Below, piece after piece: positions 6,461-8,140 of a stretch of DNA of 8,140 nt (position 1 is its first letter; every line of letters begins with the position of its first letter). Below the pieces are notes generated by a model. It saw only the letters and a program-made list of their open reading frames with translations. It was not told where the DNA came from and searched no databases. The stretch is from positions 1 through 8,140 of the forward strand of contig CAZNVI010000050.1 of assembly GCA_964576705.1 (NCBI GenBank), in the 5' to 3' direction. The stretch comes from CAYMDS01 sp964576705. Its GTDB lineage: Bacteria > Patescibacteriota > Microgenomatia > Levybacterales > UBA12049. Made by a program: the position numbers and the translations under genes.

Positions 6461-7384
6461 ATGGTAAGAATTTTCGCATCCGTAATAAACTATAATAACC
6501 CCAAAGATACACTTGAATGCTTGAAATCGTTGGAAAAAATTAAAAAAAAAGACATAGAGCTTGATGTGTGTATAGTAGACAATTCTTCAGCAAAACCCTT
6601 CGAGTTAGATAGTAGTTATTTCAGGACGTTTTCATCCAGCTTAATCCGAAATACTGAGAATTTAGGATTCTCAGGTGGACACAATGTAGCTATAAGAAAA
6701 GCCATGGATTCAAATGCAGATTATTTGTTAATACTGAATAATGATACAAGATCGGAACAAAATTTATTGGTTAAATTACTTGAATGTATACAGCAGGCAG
6801 ACGATATCGGGATCACAGTCCCTAAAATTTACTTTGAAAATGGTTATGAGTATCACAAAAACAGATATAAAAATATTGAGTTGGGAAAAATCTTATGGTA
6901 TGCGGGTGGATTTATGGATTGGGAAAACGTAATTGGTATGAATAGAGGAGTTGATGAGGTTGACACGGGTCAATATGATGATTATTTCGAAACAGAACTT
7001 GCGACTGGTTGTTGTATGTTAATAAAGAAAGAAGTTTTTAAGAAAATCGGTCCTTTAGATGAAAGATACTTTCTTTATTATGAAGATACTGATTTTAGTA
7101 TGCGGACTAAAAAGGCTGGTTATAAAATTATTTTTCAACCAGAGAGTATTTTATGGCATAAGAACGCAGGATCGTCGGGGGGGTCCGGATCTGAACTGCA
7201 GGATTACTTTATATCAAGGAATAGATTAATTTTCGGTATGAGTTATGCGCCTCTGACTGCAAAATTTGCTTTATTTCGAGAAAGTTTGAAGCTGTTTTAT
7301 AGTGGCCGGAAGTGGCAGAAAAAAGGTGTTAAAGATTTCTATCTTAGAAATTTCGGGAAAGGAGGTTATAGTTTCGGTAGATAA
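6461..7384 (+). CDS. GT2 glycosyltransferase, rhamnosyltransferase-like (WcaE/RfbF type)
   Basis: This 307-residue GT-A enzyme resembles dTDP-rhamnosyl transferases. Motifs are VINYNN (8-13), IVDNSS (38-43), RNTENLGFSGGHNVAI (63-78), DYLLILNNDT (87-96, with NND in the DxD position), TELATGCCMLIKKEVF (178-193), GPLDERYFLYYEDTDF (197-212, with ED carrying the likely catalytic base), WHK (232-234) and SRNRLIF (252-258). All expected blocks are present, so the gene looks intact. It starts one base after the previous stop with no Shine-Dalgarno. Two homopolymers lie within it: A9 at 6542-6550 and G7 at 7177-7183. A one-base slip either way in each gives a stop within a few to about 17 codons. It probably extends the glycan between the steps of its two WaaE-like neighbours. 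The sugar is inferred from family resemblance only. Confidence 0.88.
   Translation: MVRIFASVINYNNPKDTLECLKSLEKIKKKDIELDVCIVDNSSAKPFELDSSYFRTFSSSLIRNTENLGFSGGHNVAIRKAMDSNADYLLILNNDTRSEQNLLVKLLECIQQADDIGITVPKIYFENGYEYHKNRYKNIELGKILWYAGGFMDWENVIGMNRGVDEVDTGQYDDYFETELATGCCMLIKKEVFKKIGPLDERYFLYYEDTDFSMRTKKAGYKIIFQPESILWHKNAGSSGGSGSELQDYFISRNRLIFGMSYAPLTAKFALFRESLKLFYSGRKWQKKGVKDFYLRNFGKGGYSFGR
7177..7183 (+). repeat. G7 homopolymer tract in a GT2 gene
   Basis: Seven G in a row encode the Ser-Gly-Gly part of a GSSGGSGS loop (residues 237-244) of the rhamnosyltransferase-like enzyme. It is the only long G run noticed in this AT-rich window. Adding one G brings a TGA into frame four codons past the tract; removing one brings a TAA after about 15 codons. 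Either loses the C-terminal quarter of the enzyme. Confidence 0.6.
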
Positions 7385-7409
7385 TTAACCATAGATAACA
7401 GATACAATT

Positions 7410-8140
7410 ATGAATAAGATTTCAGCAGTAGTGATCGCTAAGAATGAAGAAAACATGATTGCAGATTGTATAGAGTCATTATCTTTCTGCGAAGAAATTT
7501 TGGTGATAGACAATAATTCTGAAGATAAAACATCTGAAATCGCCAGACACTTAGGGGCAAAAGTCTATAACGTGAAAGAGGGAAATTTCTCGGACATGCG
7601 TAATTTTGGTTTAACTAAAGCTAAAAATTATTGGATATTTTATGTTGATGCGGATGAAAGAGTAAGTTCAAGTCTCCGTGATAGCATAGAGAATATAACT
7701 ACAAATACTAAAATTCAGACTTCCGCGTTTAGAATAAAAAGGAAAAATTTTTACTTAGGAAAACACGAATGGCCGAACATCGAACGATTAGAGAGATTAT
7801 TTAAAAAAAGACAACTAAAAGAATGGTATGGCGAGATACATGAGACAGCAAGAGTAGATGGAGAAGTTGGAGAGATTACCGATGGTTTTTTACTTCACTA
7901 TACACATAGAGATCTGTCATCTATGTTAAAAAAAACTATTGAGTGGTCAGGTGTTGAGGCGAATTTACGATTCAAAGCTCATCATCCGAAAGTGACATGG
8001 TGGAGGTTTTTTAGGGTTATGCTTACTGCTTTCTATAACTCATATATTATGCAAAAGGGTTATAAAGCAGGGGCTGTAGGGGTGATAGAGAGCATTTATC
8101 AATCATTCAGTATGTTTATTACTTATGCTAGATTATGGGA
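7410..8140 (+). CDS. GT2 glycosyltransferase, WaaE/LgtF-like, 3'-truncated by window edge
   Basis: An ATG at 7410 opens a frame that runs off the right edge, with 243 codons and two bases visible. It is clearly a paralogue of the WaaE-like gene at 5515. Motifs are VVIAKNEE (7-14), EEILVIDNNSEDKT (28-41), N.G...AKNYWIFYVDADER (65-84, with DAD), GKHEWPNIERLERLF (117-131), GEIHE (141-145), LLHYTHRDL (161-169) and the C-terminal QKGYKAGAVGVIESIYQSF (215-233) with YARLW at the edge. Since family members end near this motif, only a few to some tens of residues are likely missing. In-frame stops at 7386 and 7392 rule out an earlier ATG/GTG/TTG start. The 25-base gap after the previous gene has no Shine-Dalgarno. 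It probably adds a hexose to the same lipid-linked glycan as its neighbours; donor and linkage are unknown. Confidence 0.88.
   Translation, partial: MNKISAVVIAKNEENMIADCIESLSFCEEILVIDNNSEDKTSEIARHLGAKVYNVKEGNFSDMRNFGLTKAKNYWIFYVDADERVSSSLRDSIENITTNTKIQTSAFRIKRKNFYLGKHEWPNIERLERLFKKRQLKEWYGEIHETARVDGEVGEITDGFLLHYTHRDLSSMLKKTIEWSGVEANLRFKAHHPKVTWWRFFRVMLTAFYNSYIMQKGYKAGAVGVIESIYQSFSMFITYARLW

Noticed and set aside
7357..7366. Near-perfect Shine-Dalgarno (GAAAGGAGGT)
   Set aside because: It is 43 bases before the ATG at 7410, with in-frame stops at 7386 and 7392 between. It encodes the GKGGY end of the previous gene, so it cannot set that start.
4222..7440. 15-base exact repeat (CAGTAGTGATCGCTA) at 4222-4236 and 7426-7440
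   Set aside because: Both copies encode the same Val-Val-Ile-Ala core in frame in unrelated proteins and similarity ends at once on both sides, so chance convergence is sufficient.

Overview
The window is an AT-rich stretch (about one-third G+C by eye) packed with genes, all on the + strand. It reads as a cell-surface glycan assembly cluster. Seven coding regions fill it: two paralogous multi-pass membrane proteins of the PTPS_related/YfhO-like type (the first cut by the left edge), a DPM/DPG-synthase-like family 2 glycosyltransferase (GT2), a Wzx/TuaB-type oligosaccharide flippase, and three GT2 enzymes in the order WaaE-like, rhamnosyltransferase-like, WaaE-like (the last cut by the right edge). 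Genes are separated by 36, -14, 4, -8, 1 and 25 bases, where negative values are overlaps. One co-transcribed, translationally coupled operon is therefore the simplest reading. No RNA genes, CRISPR array, transposase, integrase or clear terminator was seen, and no geneless stretch exceeds 36 bases.

Organism: a bacterium using standard stops (one TGA, five TAA, no in-frame TGA). PTPS_related membrane proteins in tandem with arrays of short GT2 genes and a flippase, together with low GC and starts without Shine-Dalgarno sequences, fit a Candidate Phyla Radiation (Patescibacteria) lineage, perhaps Microgenomates. This is inference from gene style only. No phylogenetic marker is present.

How the parts may work together: the DPM/DPG-like enzyme would load a sugar from a nucleotide donor onto a polyprenyl phosphate. 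The two large membrane proteins have the look of GT-C-type, lipid-linked-sugar-dependent transferases and could use that donor on the outer face of the membrane. The three GT2 enzymes would extend a lipid-linked oligosaccharide inside the cell, and the flippase would export it. The initiating phosphoglycosyltransferase, polymerase, ligase and nucleotide-sugar genes are not in this window.

The points most worth a second look are a G7 homopolymer in a GT2 gene where either one-base slip truncates the protein at once, a short palindromic segment apparently inserted in frame in the second membrane protein, an A8 tract on the overlap of genes 2 and 3 where a one-base slip would fuse them, and the loss of a conserved extracytoplasmic loop in the first membrane protein. 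I did not find evidence for a wholly new system.
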